A stretch of DNA of 64,000 nt from Colocasia esculenta. Lineage: Eukaryota; Streptophyta; Magnoliopsida; Alismatales; Araceae. This document shows, piece by piece, positions 1 through 9,675 of the stretch. Both the position numbers and the translations under genes were made by a program. The stretch lies in contig CM024761.1 in the NCBI GenBank assembly GCA_014218235.1, positions 93,803,648-93,867,647 on the forward strand. Direction: 5' to 3'. The notes beneath the pieces are model-generated. The model was not told the origin of the DNA. It searched no databases and saw only the letters and a list, made by a program, of their open reading frames with translations. Numbering within the stretch: the stretch's first letter is position 1; each line of letters starts with the position of its first letter.

Positions 1-660
1 AGGAACTACTTGGGCGTCGAGTCCTACCCCCGCTCTCCATCGTCCAACATCTGATATCGGAAGCCAAGATCACGTTGACAGATGTCAAAGAGAGACCGAG
101 TTATAGAGTGTGAGGGGGATCCAGGTGGAGAGAGAGAGAAAGAGTTCTTCCCCCCCAGTGCCAATGAGAGAGAGAGAGGGTTCTTCCCCTCCAGTGCTAG
201 TGAGAGAGAGAGAGTGATTTACAGAGAGAAGGAAGCTATTGAGAGAGATAGAAGTTAAGAGATAGTGAGGTTTCTAGGGGTGCAACTAGGGGGGTCAGCG
301 TCTAGCACTCTAGCACGACACCTATCTCGAAAAGCACCATTCTCCCCAATGTCCACATCGAGCAACCCCACCTCCCCTTTGTCACATCCGACGCCCCTGC
401 AAGAGTGTCATTCCCTGCACTATGATGATCAATGCATTTATGAAATGAGGCATGGTCCGCGAATCAGTGGAGTACTTCCAGAGCAATTCGTAGATGTAGA
501 ACGGAATTCATTGAAATCAAATCACATACACTTGTCAAGCATTAGTGCGTGGCTATGCACGATGACTACACTTGTCGACATAGGTTTTTTTTTATGAAAA
601 GTAATGTAGTTTGAAATTTTAAGGATAAATATACCCATGAAATCTTACATATTTTTAAAT
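1..660. other. No supported gene; GA-rich repeat
   Basis: No recognisable protein or RNA gene. Positions 129-214 hold a (GA)n-rich unit of about 37 bp, repeated about twice, each ending in a TTCTTCCCC..CCAGTGC block. The only long frame, 265-597, has no domain I recognise and low-complexity composition, so I do not call it. The stretch may be the remains of an older element or a gene edge. Confidence 0.5.
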
Positions 661-686
661 ACACACTTCTTGACTGTTAGATTGTA

Positions 687-3540
687 TGTCATATCCCGAC
701 GCGGAATATCCGAACGTGAGGCAGTTGCAATAGAGTGTGTAATAGACATCAAACCACTAGATAATTGAATAATACAAAATCACTATAAAGTCCATTAATA
801 ATCTTCACTAATGTCTATTACATGCATTCCCTAATTCAGAGCCATTACTTAGGACCCAATTGACATCGTTACAACTGAACAAAATGTAAAATGTTAAGCT
901 AAGACTTCTAGGATAACATTAGTACTTTAGGGACACTCTTGGATCAGTCCTGGTCGTTCCCTTCCTCATGAGTGTTGGTTTCGTCATCAGACACACCTGA
1001 GAACATATCACAAATAACATAGGGTGAGCGATAACGCACAGTAGGTCTTAAATCTCATGGTCAAGCATATTTTAAGTGATTAATATATTAAGTGTAGGGA
1101 AACTAATGATAGAGAGGATCAAGTAATATCGAGAGAGTAATAGCACAAATAGCATGGTTCAAATAGCACATGTTTCAAGTTTAGCACAAAGAGCAGGCAC
1201 ATGGCACAACGAGTCGAGTATAGTATAGCACTTTGATTGTCACTAGATATTCGAGATAACATAGCACTTTGATTGTCATTAGATTCAAGATAGTGTAGCA
1301 CTTTGATTGTCAATAGATAGTCGAGATAGTATAGCACTTGAGCGTAATGCCAAAAACTATGGTCAATTAACTCCCGCGGGAGTTAGCACTTTTGGGCGCA
1401 CATCCTAGGACCAGACTGGGCCCATTTATATTAACAGACATTGATTATGTTTACTATCTTTAAACAATCAATCAAATAGACATAGAGACTACCAAGAATA
1501 TATGAGAATAATTGAAGAATAGATGACAGTATAACAAGAACATGAATAGAGAGTAGATGAGAGCTACTACGTTAAAACATATGATAGTAATTGCTACAGA
1601 CAGTAACATTTGGAACTGGCAGACTGGTTGATATCGCAGTCTACCTCCCAGACGTGACCATAACATTGTCGGGGGATCAGGCGCGTTCATAAGAATAACA
1701 CGGTCCCTACGAAGGACATGTTAAGAATGCAACATACATGTCAGATGTATTCACAAGGACAATATTATGGCTGATTGGAACATGTCGTACAGGTCCAGCA
1801 TGACTCCTTGGGATGTATAAGTCTGAATGGTACAACCAGCTTGTCGACCATGAGGAATCCATGGCCATAGGAGACTTATGGAGGCTTTGAATAAGGATTT
1901 ACTAGTCCGGCAGAAGGAATATCCGACAGAGAGTTTGTCCAAGTCAAGAAAAGTGTGGAAACTATAGTTGCTCGGCGTTGTAGATGACTTCTAGAACAAC
2001 GGAGCACTAGTAACATTGTTCCAAAGTAATCACGAGAAACAAAGACAAGTACTTTATTAAATGGGCAAATTTATGTACAAAATTTAAATAATTACTAGAT
2101 ATATTATGAAACACTTTATGAACGTTACGAGTTTGAGATGTATGGATTTCCATGTGTATATGTGATAGAAAAATCATGGATTTGAAATTAAGAGATCAAG
2201 TGCATAGTTTTTAAGGGAAATTACAAGTTCATCATGATATGGCTTATGTTATTGCATTTTAGTGATAATAGTGACTTAACAAAGGTTGAAACAGGGATTT
2301 ATAGCAAGATTTCATGAAAACTAGAGTTTCTGGATTGTTGGTCTTAATGCGACTTGGTGGTGCGACCTGTTAAGATCACGATTTGGGGGTTTGACACTAT
2401 CCTCTTAAGTGATCGCGGTCAGGTTCACCGAATTGTTCTTATCGCGGTGATGTTAGAGGTCGCGACACTGTCGCAGCTTATTAGGAGGTCATGATAGTGT
2501 GGCGTTCTCTGTTTCGGTCATGTTCTCAGTGTAGAGAACCTGAGGTTATAGGGCTAAAGAAAAAACATGGATCTTGGTGTATAAATAATGGAAACGTATG
2601 GAACTAGTTTTAAAATGTTGCTAAGATGCTTCTAAACATGTAGAGAACCAGAATCAATCAAATGGGCATGAATTTCTTGGACTTTGAGAGCAAGAACGAG
2701 GGATCAGGTACATTTTCGCTTCTGAACTTCAAGTACGAAATTAAAGAGTATGGCACGATAGAAATTGAGGGAAACAAAGGGGTTTCGTTCTTGGGGTCAA
2801 GAACTACCTATGGATGAGATTAATTTAATTTACTTGTGAGATTACCTACTGTAGATCTCACTTTTTCATTCTTTCAAACTACGAAGTGTCCACAAAGAAA
2901 ATATGAAGAAAAATAAAGAGAAAGGTGGAGCACAACTCCTTAGATGTTCATGATCGTTAAGTACACGTGGGTATCGAAGGAAGTGCAGTAAGTGCAAAAG
3001 AGATTGACCACGAGAAATACCTTTGTAGAGCGAGGAGATTGTGTGGAAGAGATGTAGATTCGCTTTTTCTTCTATAAGCACAGCCGGCTATGGTAGAAGG
3101 CGCTCTAAGTTGATTACCCTTGCATGAAACACAAAGAGGAAAGGATTAGCCAAGAACATGTAGTATGTAATTCTCAAATAATGAAACAAGCATAAAGAGC
3201 ATGGAGAAGAACACACCTATTTAGTGGCTTTTAAACCCCTAGGAAATGAGGTGTGTGTGCATGCATGCAAATAGTGTGTGTATGTGTGTTGATGATTAAA
3301 AAGAGAGAAAAAGGAAGGTGACTACGTTGGGGTTGTGATGGGAGGTTTTGATCTAAAAGAACAAGAAGGCATACAAGTGCTCACGATGGGAGCATGAAGA
3401 GAGTGGTGTGCATGTGAGGAATAAACAAATAAACAAAGGGAGAAAGAGGAGAGGAGTGCTTCCCCTTGATGTAGATGGAGCAGCTCGTTGAACCTTGAAG
3501 AAGATTGGATGCAAAGGAGGATGAAGCACTACTACTCCTG
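687..3540 (-). mobile_element. Ty3/gypsy LTR, minus strand, solo or truncated
   Basis: Read on the minus strand, this is a diverged relative of the LTR at 17761-20744. Blocks align in order: the terminal block at 687-760 (TGTCATATCCCGACGC against the complement of the other LTR's end), the block with the CACC-TGAGAACA and GCGATAACGC motifs near 990-1040, and a block at 1800-1940 that matches 19530-19640. A cluster of GTCGCGA-like motifs at 2350-2510 matches the cluster at 18940-19170. No primer site or coding region is attached at the left end. The right edge is unclear: no TGTAGCA-type LTR start is seen before 3541. Decayed LTR, coding nothing. Confidence 0.6.
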
Positions 3541-3640
3541 TAACGGCCCTGGATATTTATACCCAAAAAGGGTCCATATCCAGATCTATCTCTCGCAAAC
3601 GGACCGAAGTCTCGCAAGGGATAGCTCGAACAAGTGTCCA
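3541..3640 (-). mobile_element. LTR-end fragment of the solo-LTR family
   Basis: About 100 bp starting TGTAACGGCCC, then ATATTTATACCC, TCCATATCCAGATC and CTCGCAAACGGACCGAAG. It matches, reversed, the last 110 bp of the solo LTR at 44305-47938. Similarity stops at about 3638, where the 178-bp tandem repeats begin. No primer site follows on the left. It is either a truncated LTR or one cut by the adjacent transposon. Confidence 0.5.
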
Positions 3641-3644
3641 GGAA

Positions 3645-4200
3645 TCTAAAAAAAACCTGAGTCTAAAGGGTCAAAACACACAACCCCGGGTCCAAAATCC
3701 CAAACAGGGATCTGATCGGAGTGTTGTTTACTCCGACACGACCGGGTGGGTGAAAGAGACATGTGCGAACTGACGGAATCCGATTTGGATTCTTGGATTG
3801 GGTTGGGCATTGAAACGACGGATCTAAAAAAAACCTGAGTCTAAAGGGTCAAAACACACAACCCGGGGGTCCAAAATCCCAAATAGGGATCTGATTGGCG
3901 TGTCGTTCGCTCCGACACGACCGGGTGGGTGAAAGTGACGTGTGCGAACTGACGGAATCCATTTGGATTCCCGGATTGTGTTGGGCGTTGAAATGATGGA
4001 TCTAAAAAAAACCTCAGTCTAAAGGGTCAAAACACACAACCGGGGGTCCAAAATCCCAATAGGGAACTGATCGGCGTGCCGTTCTCTCCGACACGACCGC
4101 GTGGGTGAAAGTGACATGTGCGAACTCACGGAATCCGATTTGGATTCCCGGATTGGGTTGGGCGTCGAAATGACGGATCTAAAAAAAACTTGAGTCTCGA
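3645..4200. repeat. 178-bp tandem repeat, three copies plus a partial
   Basis: Units begin with TCTAAAAAAAACCTGAG at 3645, 3823, 4001 and 4178, giving periods of 178, 178 and 177 bp. Each unit holds an AAACACACAACC block, a CTCCGACACGACCG block and a TGCGAACTGACGGAATCC-like block. Copies differ by scattered substitutions and small indels. The array lies just upstream of the CACTA 3' exon and may be inside that element, but this is inferred from position only. Confidence 0.8.
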
Positions 4201-4324
4201 CGGATCTAAAAATAGTTTCTAATTCAACTTGATAAATAATCACATATTTTAAATTTAATTTTTGAAAATAATGTATGTATATTAATTTTTATTAATGTTT
4301 CTCATATTAATTTTTTTTATATAG

Positions 4325-4390
4325 GATCCACCTCCGGGACCTGACGAGCACGAGGTGGGGACAGCAGACGATCCTGCAGATCTGTCATGA
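4325..4390 (+). pseudogene. Probable last exon of a CACTA transposon gene
   Basis: A polypyrimidine tract and ATATAG acceptor (4312-4324) precede 22 codons that begin DPPPGPDEHEV and end DPADLS followed by TGA at 4388-4390. The acidic, proline-rich tail sits about 550 bp inside the CACTA terminus at 4943, where the 3' end of a CACTA-encoded protein would be expected. Upstream exons are not recognisable in the window, so the gene is incomplete. The identity rests on position and the splice acceptor, not on a conserved domain. Confidence 0.4.
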
Positions 4391-4943
4391 TTTTTTGTAT
4401 TTATTATTATGTATGATTTTACATTTGTTATATTTTATGTTGATTGTGAGTATTTGTGAAATTTATGAATATTGTAGCAGGTTTAAAATCATTGTTATTT
4501 CTTTATTTTAAGAAAAAAATTTACAGAACTTTCCGACGGACTTTCCGACAGATAGTATTCCGTCAAAAAATAGATATTACTGACAGAAAAAACCCGTCGG
4601 CATTTCTATCTAAAGTGCTGACGGAGTGTTTTCCGACGGATTGTTTAGTCGGAATTTACCGACGGAAATGCCGACGGAACGGTCTGTCGGTCAATCCTGA
4701 CCAAATTTTCGACGGTGGATGTCGGAAACTTCCGACCCATTTTCCGATGGATATGTTCTGTCGGTATTTCCGACAATTTTTGACGGAATGTTTTTCCGTC
4801 AGTAATTTCTGACCATCTGTTTCTGAAGGATATGTTTCGACGACCATTCGACGGAAATCTGTCGGAAGTCTTTGTTTCCAACGATAATCCATCGGATTTC
4901 CGACAGAGTTTGTCCATCGGAAATACCGCAATTTCTTGTAGTG
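4391..4943 (+). mobile_element. CACTA (En/Spm-like) transposon right end
   Basis: The last bases read, on the minus strand, CACTACAAGAAATTGCGG, the canonical CACTA terminal inverted repeat, ending at 4943. From 4530 to 4920 there are many inverted and direct copies of a CCGACGGA / TCCGTCGG motif, the subterminal repeats expected for CACTA transposase binding. Insertion interrupted the RT of gypsy element D right after its SYYRRF motif. The base triplet next to the end is TAA (4944-4946), the candidate 3-bp target duplication. No matching left terminus is visible in 1-4390, so that end is deleted or unrecognised. Confidence 0.85.
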
Positions 4944-4945
4944 TA

Positions 4946-6375
4946 AAGCGGCGGTAATAACTAGGTAATCCCAAGAAACTCCGTATTTTAGATGGTGATC
5001 TTAGAGTCTCCCATTCTAACACTGCCTTCACCTTAGATGGATCCACAACTATACCATCCCCCGAAATCACATGACCTAGGAAATGCACTTCCTTCATCCA
5101 AAAGTCACACTTATTGAACTTGGCAAACAATTTGTTTTCTCTCAAAACCTCTAGCACAGTCTTCAAATGCTCACTGTGAGATGCTTCATTAGGAGAATAT
5201 ATGAAAATATCATCTATGAAGACCACTACAAAACTATCCAAATACGGCCTAAAGACCTGATTCATCAAGTTGATAAATGCTGCTGGGGCATTTGTCAGGC
5301 CAAAAGGTAATACCAGAAACTCATAACGACTGTACCGCGTCCGAAAAGTCGTCTTAGATGTGTCATTGGCCCTTATTCGGAGTTGGTGATAACCTGAGCG
5401 AAGATCTATCTTAGAAAATACTGAAGCTCCCTGCAACTGATCAAATAGGTGATCAATACGGGGTAAAAGATACTTGTTCTTGATTGTTACTTGATTAAGC
5501 ATCTGTTAATCAACGCAAAGCCTCATCGAACCATCCTTCTTCTTAACAAAGAGGATTGGAGCTCCCCATGGTGAAGAACTTGAACGAATGAAACCCTTGT
5601 CCAACAAGTCTTGCAATTGTCTTCTGAGCTCTGCCAGTTCTGCTGGTGCCATATGATAAGGTGCCTTGGAAATAGAAGTTGTACATAGCATCAACTCAAT
5701 AGAAAACTCAATCTCTCTTCTCGATGGCAAACCGAAAAGATCCTCCGGAAAAACGTCCGCATAATCATGAACTACCTCAATCTCCTCAATACGTAGGGTT
5801 TTAGTGTCTTTAGACACAACCACACTAGCCAAGTATGCACTGCAACCTTTGTTCAACATCTTAGCTGCCTTCAATGGTGACACTACAAACTTCCTAGCCA
5901 TATTCTTGGGTAAGGGATGTGAAAACTCATCCTCACCTTGAATGTGGAAAATGATTTTCGTCTTCTGACAATCTAGTAGAGCATAGTGTTCCTCTAGCCA
6001 ATCTAGACCCAGAATGGCATCATAGTCTTTCATCTTTAATAAATAAAAGCACCCTGCCAAGTCCCGCTCTTCTATGCACACATACAATGTTGGAAAAAAC
6101 TTCTTAGTGATCATAGCTCCTGCTGGTGTATGTACATATAATGGAATCTCCAAATCTATAGCTTCTGCATCAGACTCTTTAAGCAATATCTTTGCAAACC
6201 TCTCAGACACAATATGTGTTGCACCAAAATCAAAAAGCACCCTAGCATGGATACCGATAATAGGAACTGTACCTTCAGTCACATGCTCTGCATCTTCTTT
6301 GGCCAATGCATACACTCGGGCTTGGGCCCAGGGTCTTCCAGCTAGTTTTGCTGCTGCTGCTGTATGTTGCACCAT
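4946..6375 (-). pseudogene. Element D pol: aspartic protease and reverse transcriptase (broken)
   Basis: Minus-strand Ty3/gypsy polyprotein. Protease: FDFGATHIVS, where the usual DSG or DTG triad reads DFG, followed by DAILGLDWLE. RT: FSIELMLCTT, AELAELRRQLQDLLDKGFIR, SSPWGAPILFVKKKDGSMRL, SKIDLRSGYHQLRI, LPFGLTNAPAAF and the catalytic FIDD box. A TAA at about 5503 breaks the VDYR stretch. The RT ends at RSFLGLPSYYRRF, where the CACTA element entered, and RNase H and integrase are missing from the window. This enzyme set would copy retrotransposon RNA into DNA; here it is dead. Confidence 0.9.
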
Positions 6376-7553
6376 CTTTGGTCAATCCTTTATCTTGTGG
6401 TCCTTGTCTCCACAACAAAGACATCTTCTTGCACTCAACCAGCATACCTGCCCTCTATGCCTTCTGCCGCAATGAGTACACAAGGGCTTGTCTTCTTGCT
6501 AAAATCTTCCTTGCTAAGGTGTTTTGTTCCCATAATTAGGTACTTGCTGAGGTACATAGACCGCCTTCTTTTTCTTGTCCTACCTTAGAAATGGTGATGC
6601 TGACCTCTTGGAACTAGCCTTCTTCTCTTCAAAGTACCGCTCCATCTCACTTTCCTGCCTGCATGCCGTGCTAAATGCTTCCTCCATGCTACGATATCAA
6701 AGGCCACAAGTCTGGTACACAATGATGGTCTGAGCCCCATCACAAACTTCTTCACCTTCCTTCTCTCATCAGCCACAATATGAGGTGCATACTTTGATAG
6801 CTCTACAAATCTAGCTTCATATTCTAGCACACTCATAGATCCCTGGGTCAAAGATAGAAAATCCTGCACATGCTCAAGAATGAACTTAGCCTTGAATAGG
6901 CAAGTAAATTCATCCCAAGTCACCTCCTGGATTCCATCCTCAAATCTGGTGCGTAGTGTGGATGTCCACCATACATCAACCCTATGCTGAAAAGAGCACA
7001 TCTACATTAGGCATAACCAACCACATTATAATGCTTTATACGTAAATATTGCCTTATAGTTACCTGCAACATGTAAGTTCCCAAACTAACTTTATCCTCC
7101 TCAGCACAGTGAATGGCTCTAAAAATCTTCTCAGTCTCCCTTAGCCAACTCTCAGCCAACAATGGTAGACTCTGCCCCTTAAAAGAGGGTGGAGCCATCC
7201 TACTAAATTTCTCCATCACAGATGGCCTCTTTGCTCCAAATGCACTGTGGGTGGAGCCCTAGCCTGAAATGACAAGAATCAACATAGGATAGGTATACTA
7301 AAGAGAACCAAAGCCAACCATTTAAGCTACACCTAACCCGAGCTTGCACTTGGGCCTGCAATGTTGCATGCATTTGGGCCTGAGTCTGCATAGCCTAAAC
7401 CAACCCTTGCATGAGAGTTCCATAATCTATCAAAGGTGGAGGAGGTTCTACAGGTGGTCCCTGAGGCACTGGGGCCTGCTGCTCTGCATTAACATTCTCC
7501 CTCTACTCCTCCCCACAAGCAGGGACATTAGCACGACATCCACAACTAGCCAT
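6376..7553 (-). pseudogene. Element D gag (broken, with intron-like insert)
   Basis: Minus-strand capsid gene of a Ty3/gypsy element. The likely start is ATG at 7553 (MASCGC). A proline and glutamine-rich N-terminus follows, then MAPPSFKG, AESWLRETEKIFRAI, GTYMLQ, HRVDVWW, EYEARFVELSKYAP and FVMGLRPSL, the standard retrotransposon gag core. A CCHC zinc knuckle lies near 6388-6440, with its last Cys codon reading TGA. In-frame TAG codons at about 7485 and 7400 replace expected Gln. A 77-bp GT-AG segment (6987-7063) splits YMLQ from HRVDVWW. A second GT..CAG-like interruption lies near 7253-7330 but is less clean. Confidence 0.8.
6987..7063 (-). other. Intron-like 77-bp insert in gag
   Basis: On the minus strand the insert begins GTAACT after CAG and ends CTCTTTTCAG before CAT. 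Its 77 bp would shift the frame. Removing it exactly joins YMLQ to HRVDVWW in phase 0, the continuous order expected for this gag family. It looks like a small plant intron but could be a chance indel with splice-like ends. Confidence 0.5.
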
Positions 7554-7676
7554 GGCCTAGCAAAACAACAAGCTAGTTAATTTCTATAACTCTAATTATC
7601 TACTACTTTACATCAGACTTAGGAACATGGATCACTTAAGCTGATGTTTACTCATGAATATCCTCAACCTACGAAT

Positions 7677-7689
7677 GGCTCTGATTCCA
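7677..7689 (-). promoter_or_regulatory. Element D primer binding site
   Basis: Minus-strand TGGAATCAGAGCC differs by one base from TGGTATCAGAGCC, the complement of the plant initiator tRNA-Met 3' end. It sits a few bases inside D's 5' LTR edge (7694). Confidence 0.75.
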
Positions 7690-7693
7690 CCTC

Positions 7694-7759
7694 TATAACA
7701 CCCCACTTAGACCCGATCCAGTTATACCAACTCTCATCGAGTCCAAGAGACGTGCTACA
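7694..7759 (-). mobile_element. Element D 5' LTR, left piece
   Basis: The LTR end on the minus strand reads ..GGGGTGTTATA, with a degraded TACA terminus. The piece stops where Sire-1 inserted, and the LTR continues at 17301. Positions 7755-7759 (CTACA) are one copy of Sire-1's target duplication. Confidence 0.75.
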
Positions 7760-7838
7760 TGTTGGGTTAAGTGTGTTTTGGAATTTCCTAAAGTTGTATT
7801 TTAATGATAACCAATGAATATCACTCATACCTTGATAT

Positions 7839-7967
7839 TGATGATGACATATTGTGATATTGATGATGACATATTGTGATCTTGATGATGACATATTGTG
7901 ATCTTAATGGTGACAATATTGTGATTTTAATGATGACATATTGTGATTTTGATGATGATATATTGAA
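7839..7967 (+). repeat. 22-bp tandem repeat in LTR
   Basis: Six diverged copies of a GATGATGACATATTGTGAT unit, with period about 22 bp. The same array is at 15566-15720 in the 3' LTR. Frames read through it are repeat artefacts. Confidence 0.85.
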
Positions 7968-8108
7968 CATGTTATACATTTTATACATATCACAATAATG
8001 CTTAAACAACAAGTTTTTGATGTTTAATATCTCATATGTTAATGATAATATCTTGTACTAATGATTTATGTGTTAAATTTGTAGGTACATATAATTTTTG
8101 TCATGGTA

Positions 8109-8441
8109 GTGTCGACACACCCATTGGTGGTGTCGACACTGGGTCAAAGTCCCTGAAGCAATTTCATGAAGACAGAGTCAAGTGTGTCGACACAGCCCCT
8201 GGTAGTGTCGACACTAGTCCCAGACATCAGTAGACTCAGTTTCCAGACAAGGTCCAGTGTGTCGACACAGTCCCAGGCAGTGTCAACACTAGTCCCAGAT
8301 TCCAGAAGACCCAGTTGCCTGACTGGGACAGTGTGTCGACACAACCAGTGGCAGTGTCGACACTAGTCTCAGCTCCCAGAAGTCCAGTTTTGCGTAAATG
8401 GCACAGTGTGTCGACACACTCCCTGGTGGTGTCGACACACT
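8109..8441 (+). repeat. Paired GTGTCGACAC palindromes in U3
   Basis: Five pairs of the 10-bp palindrome GTGTCGACAC lie near 8111/8131, 8187/8207, 8257/8279, 8334/8357 and 8409/8431. Members of a pair are about 20 bp apart and pairs about 75 bp apart. They lie 120-450 bp upstream of the TATA box, where enhancer or protein-binding repeats would be expected. The 3' LTR repeats the layout at 15862-16193. Confidence 0.85.
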
Positions 8442-8557
8442 CTGGCTGAAACTCAAAAACGTGAATTTCTCTAGACACGTGGCTTCTTGGGAATTAGGGG
8501 ATTTGACCTAGGTTTCTGTGCCCATGCACCCCAAGGCACTTTATGGACATATGGGGC

Positions 8558-8566
8558 TATAAATAC
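8558..8566 (+). promoter_or_regulatory. Sire-1 LTR TATA box
   Basis: CTATAAATA, embedded in a block that is the same at 16308-16316 in the 3' LTR and reversed at 59263-59271 in element F. Conservation in a related family supports its use as the LTR promoter, with transcription starting about 30 bp downstream. Confidence 0.75.
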
Positions 8567-9062
8567 CCATGTTCCTTGTACCCCAAGGCAAGAGAGCCCA
8601 TACACATCCAGAAGAAGCTTTTTGGCGGCCAAAGGGGGCTTTCCGAATCATGCTCCATCTCCAGAAGTTGCAGGCCATCCTTTCAAGAGGAAGGACGTGG
8701 GAATCAAGGGGAATCTCTGGAGAGAAGCTTGCTGTGCTAGGCAAGGGAGCAGATCCAACTGAAGAGGCGCATGAGAGGAAGGATTTCTGGCATTTCAGAT
8801 GCCATCAAAGTAGAGCATCGCCAATTGAGGAGAATCTCCATCGATTTCCATCAAGTCTCCTCAATTGAAGCGTCTGCAAGGCCTCTTCATCGAAGAACAC
8901 TCATTCTACATCCATTTCTCACATCAGAGTTTGTTCTTCTTTATTTCGTCTATGAGGTTTGTGCATGACGTTCTACGTAAATTTCTGTGTACGAATTTGT
9001 CTTGAATCAGATCATTACTAGAGGATCTGATTTCTGTTGTCTTTGATCTATCTTGTGAATTG

Positions 9063-9219
9063 GGAGCCGTCGAGCTTTGGTTTGTGAGTCGTCGCACTCA
9101 CGGTGTGGTTTGAGCCGTCGTGCTCAATTTGGAGTCGTCGTGCTCCGGTTGTTGTTTGAGCCGTAGTGCTCAGTTTGTGAGTCGTTGAACTCAAGGGTGC
9201 TTGGAGTCGTCGTGCTCCA
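9063..9219 (+). repeat. Array of seven short hairpins with near-constant loop
   Basis: Seven inverted repeats share a loop close to CCGTCGTG or TCGTCGTG but differ in stem: GTGAG/CTCAC (9084), TTGAG/CTCAA (9110), GGAG/CTCC (9131), TGAG/CTCA (9157), GTGAG/CTCAA (9177) and TGGAG/CTCCA (9202), plus a weaker first copy at 9063. They lie downstream of the TATA box, so would be transcribed in the R/U5 leader. The array is repeated at about 16815-16975. Confidence 0.75.
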
Positions 9220-9562
9220 GTGTGTGTTGTACTCAAGGTTTTGAGTAGTGTGGCCTCACTGTGCGAGGGGTGGACGTAGGAGTCACTGAAGGTGATTTCC
9301 GAACCACCTAAGAATCCTCTGTGCAATGGTTTGAATTGTGGTTTGACTTTGTATTACGCTAGATGCATGCATAGGGATTTCGTTCACACTACTAATCGAT
9401 TAACTCACACACACTAATTACACTTCAGATCAGTAAATTGTTTGGGTGAATTGATCTCTGATTCGATGTAATTTAAATTGCTTGAGCTTCCGCATAAATT
9501 GGTTTTAGATCTATTCAACCCCCATTCTAGATCTGATCCATCCACCCATTCGATCCTACAAT

Positions 9563-9574
9563 TGGTATCAGAGC
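9563..9574 (+). promoter_or_regulatory. Sire-1 primer binding site
   Basis: TGGTATCAGAGC, complementary to the 3' end of initiator tRNA-Met, two bases after the LTR. This is the usual Sirevirus and copia primer site. Confidence 0.95.
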
Positions 9575-9675
9575 GGGTTAATATCTGTTTCTGATCTGAT
9601 TTGATTGCTTCTGTTTGATCTCTGTGTTAATTACTTGAATTATTTGCTTGCCCTTTCATTATCTCATTTTAATTG

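Larger units (their letters stand above)
7760..9560 (+). repeat. Sire-1 5' LTR
   Basis: Begins TGTTGGGTTAAG and ends CGATCCTACA, 1801 bp. In order it holds a 22-bp tandem repeat, a cluster of GTGTCGACAC palindromes, a TATA box and an array of short hairpins. It matches 15492-17300 throughout. Confidence 0.95.

Noticed and set aside
265..597. 110-codon open frame near the left edge
   Set aside because: No recognisable domain, low-complexity serine and proline content, beside GA-rich repeats; nothing supports a gene.
4456..5502. Open frames rich in SVGNF and RRTFRQ-like repeats crossing 4645-4931
   Set aside because: They are translations of the CACTA subterminal repeats, fused by chance to the D RT frame.
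7253..7330. Second intron in D gag
   Set aside because: Starts and ends resemble GT..CAG, but no choice of donor restores an uninterrupted frame; kept only as a remark.
8109..8441. Regularly spaced repeats suggesting a CRISPR-like array
   Set aside because: The repeats are 10-bp palindromes in pairs within a plant LTR, spacers are themselves repeated, and no cas genes exist here.
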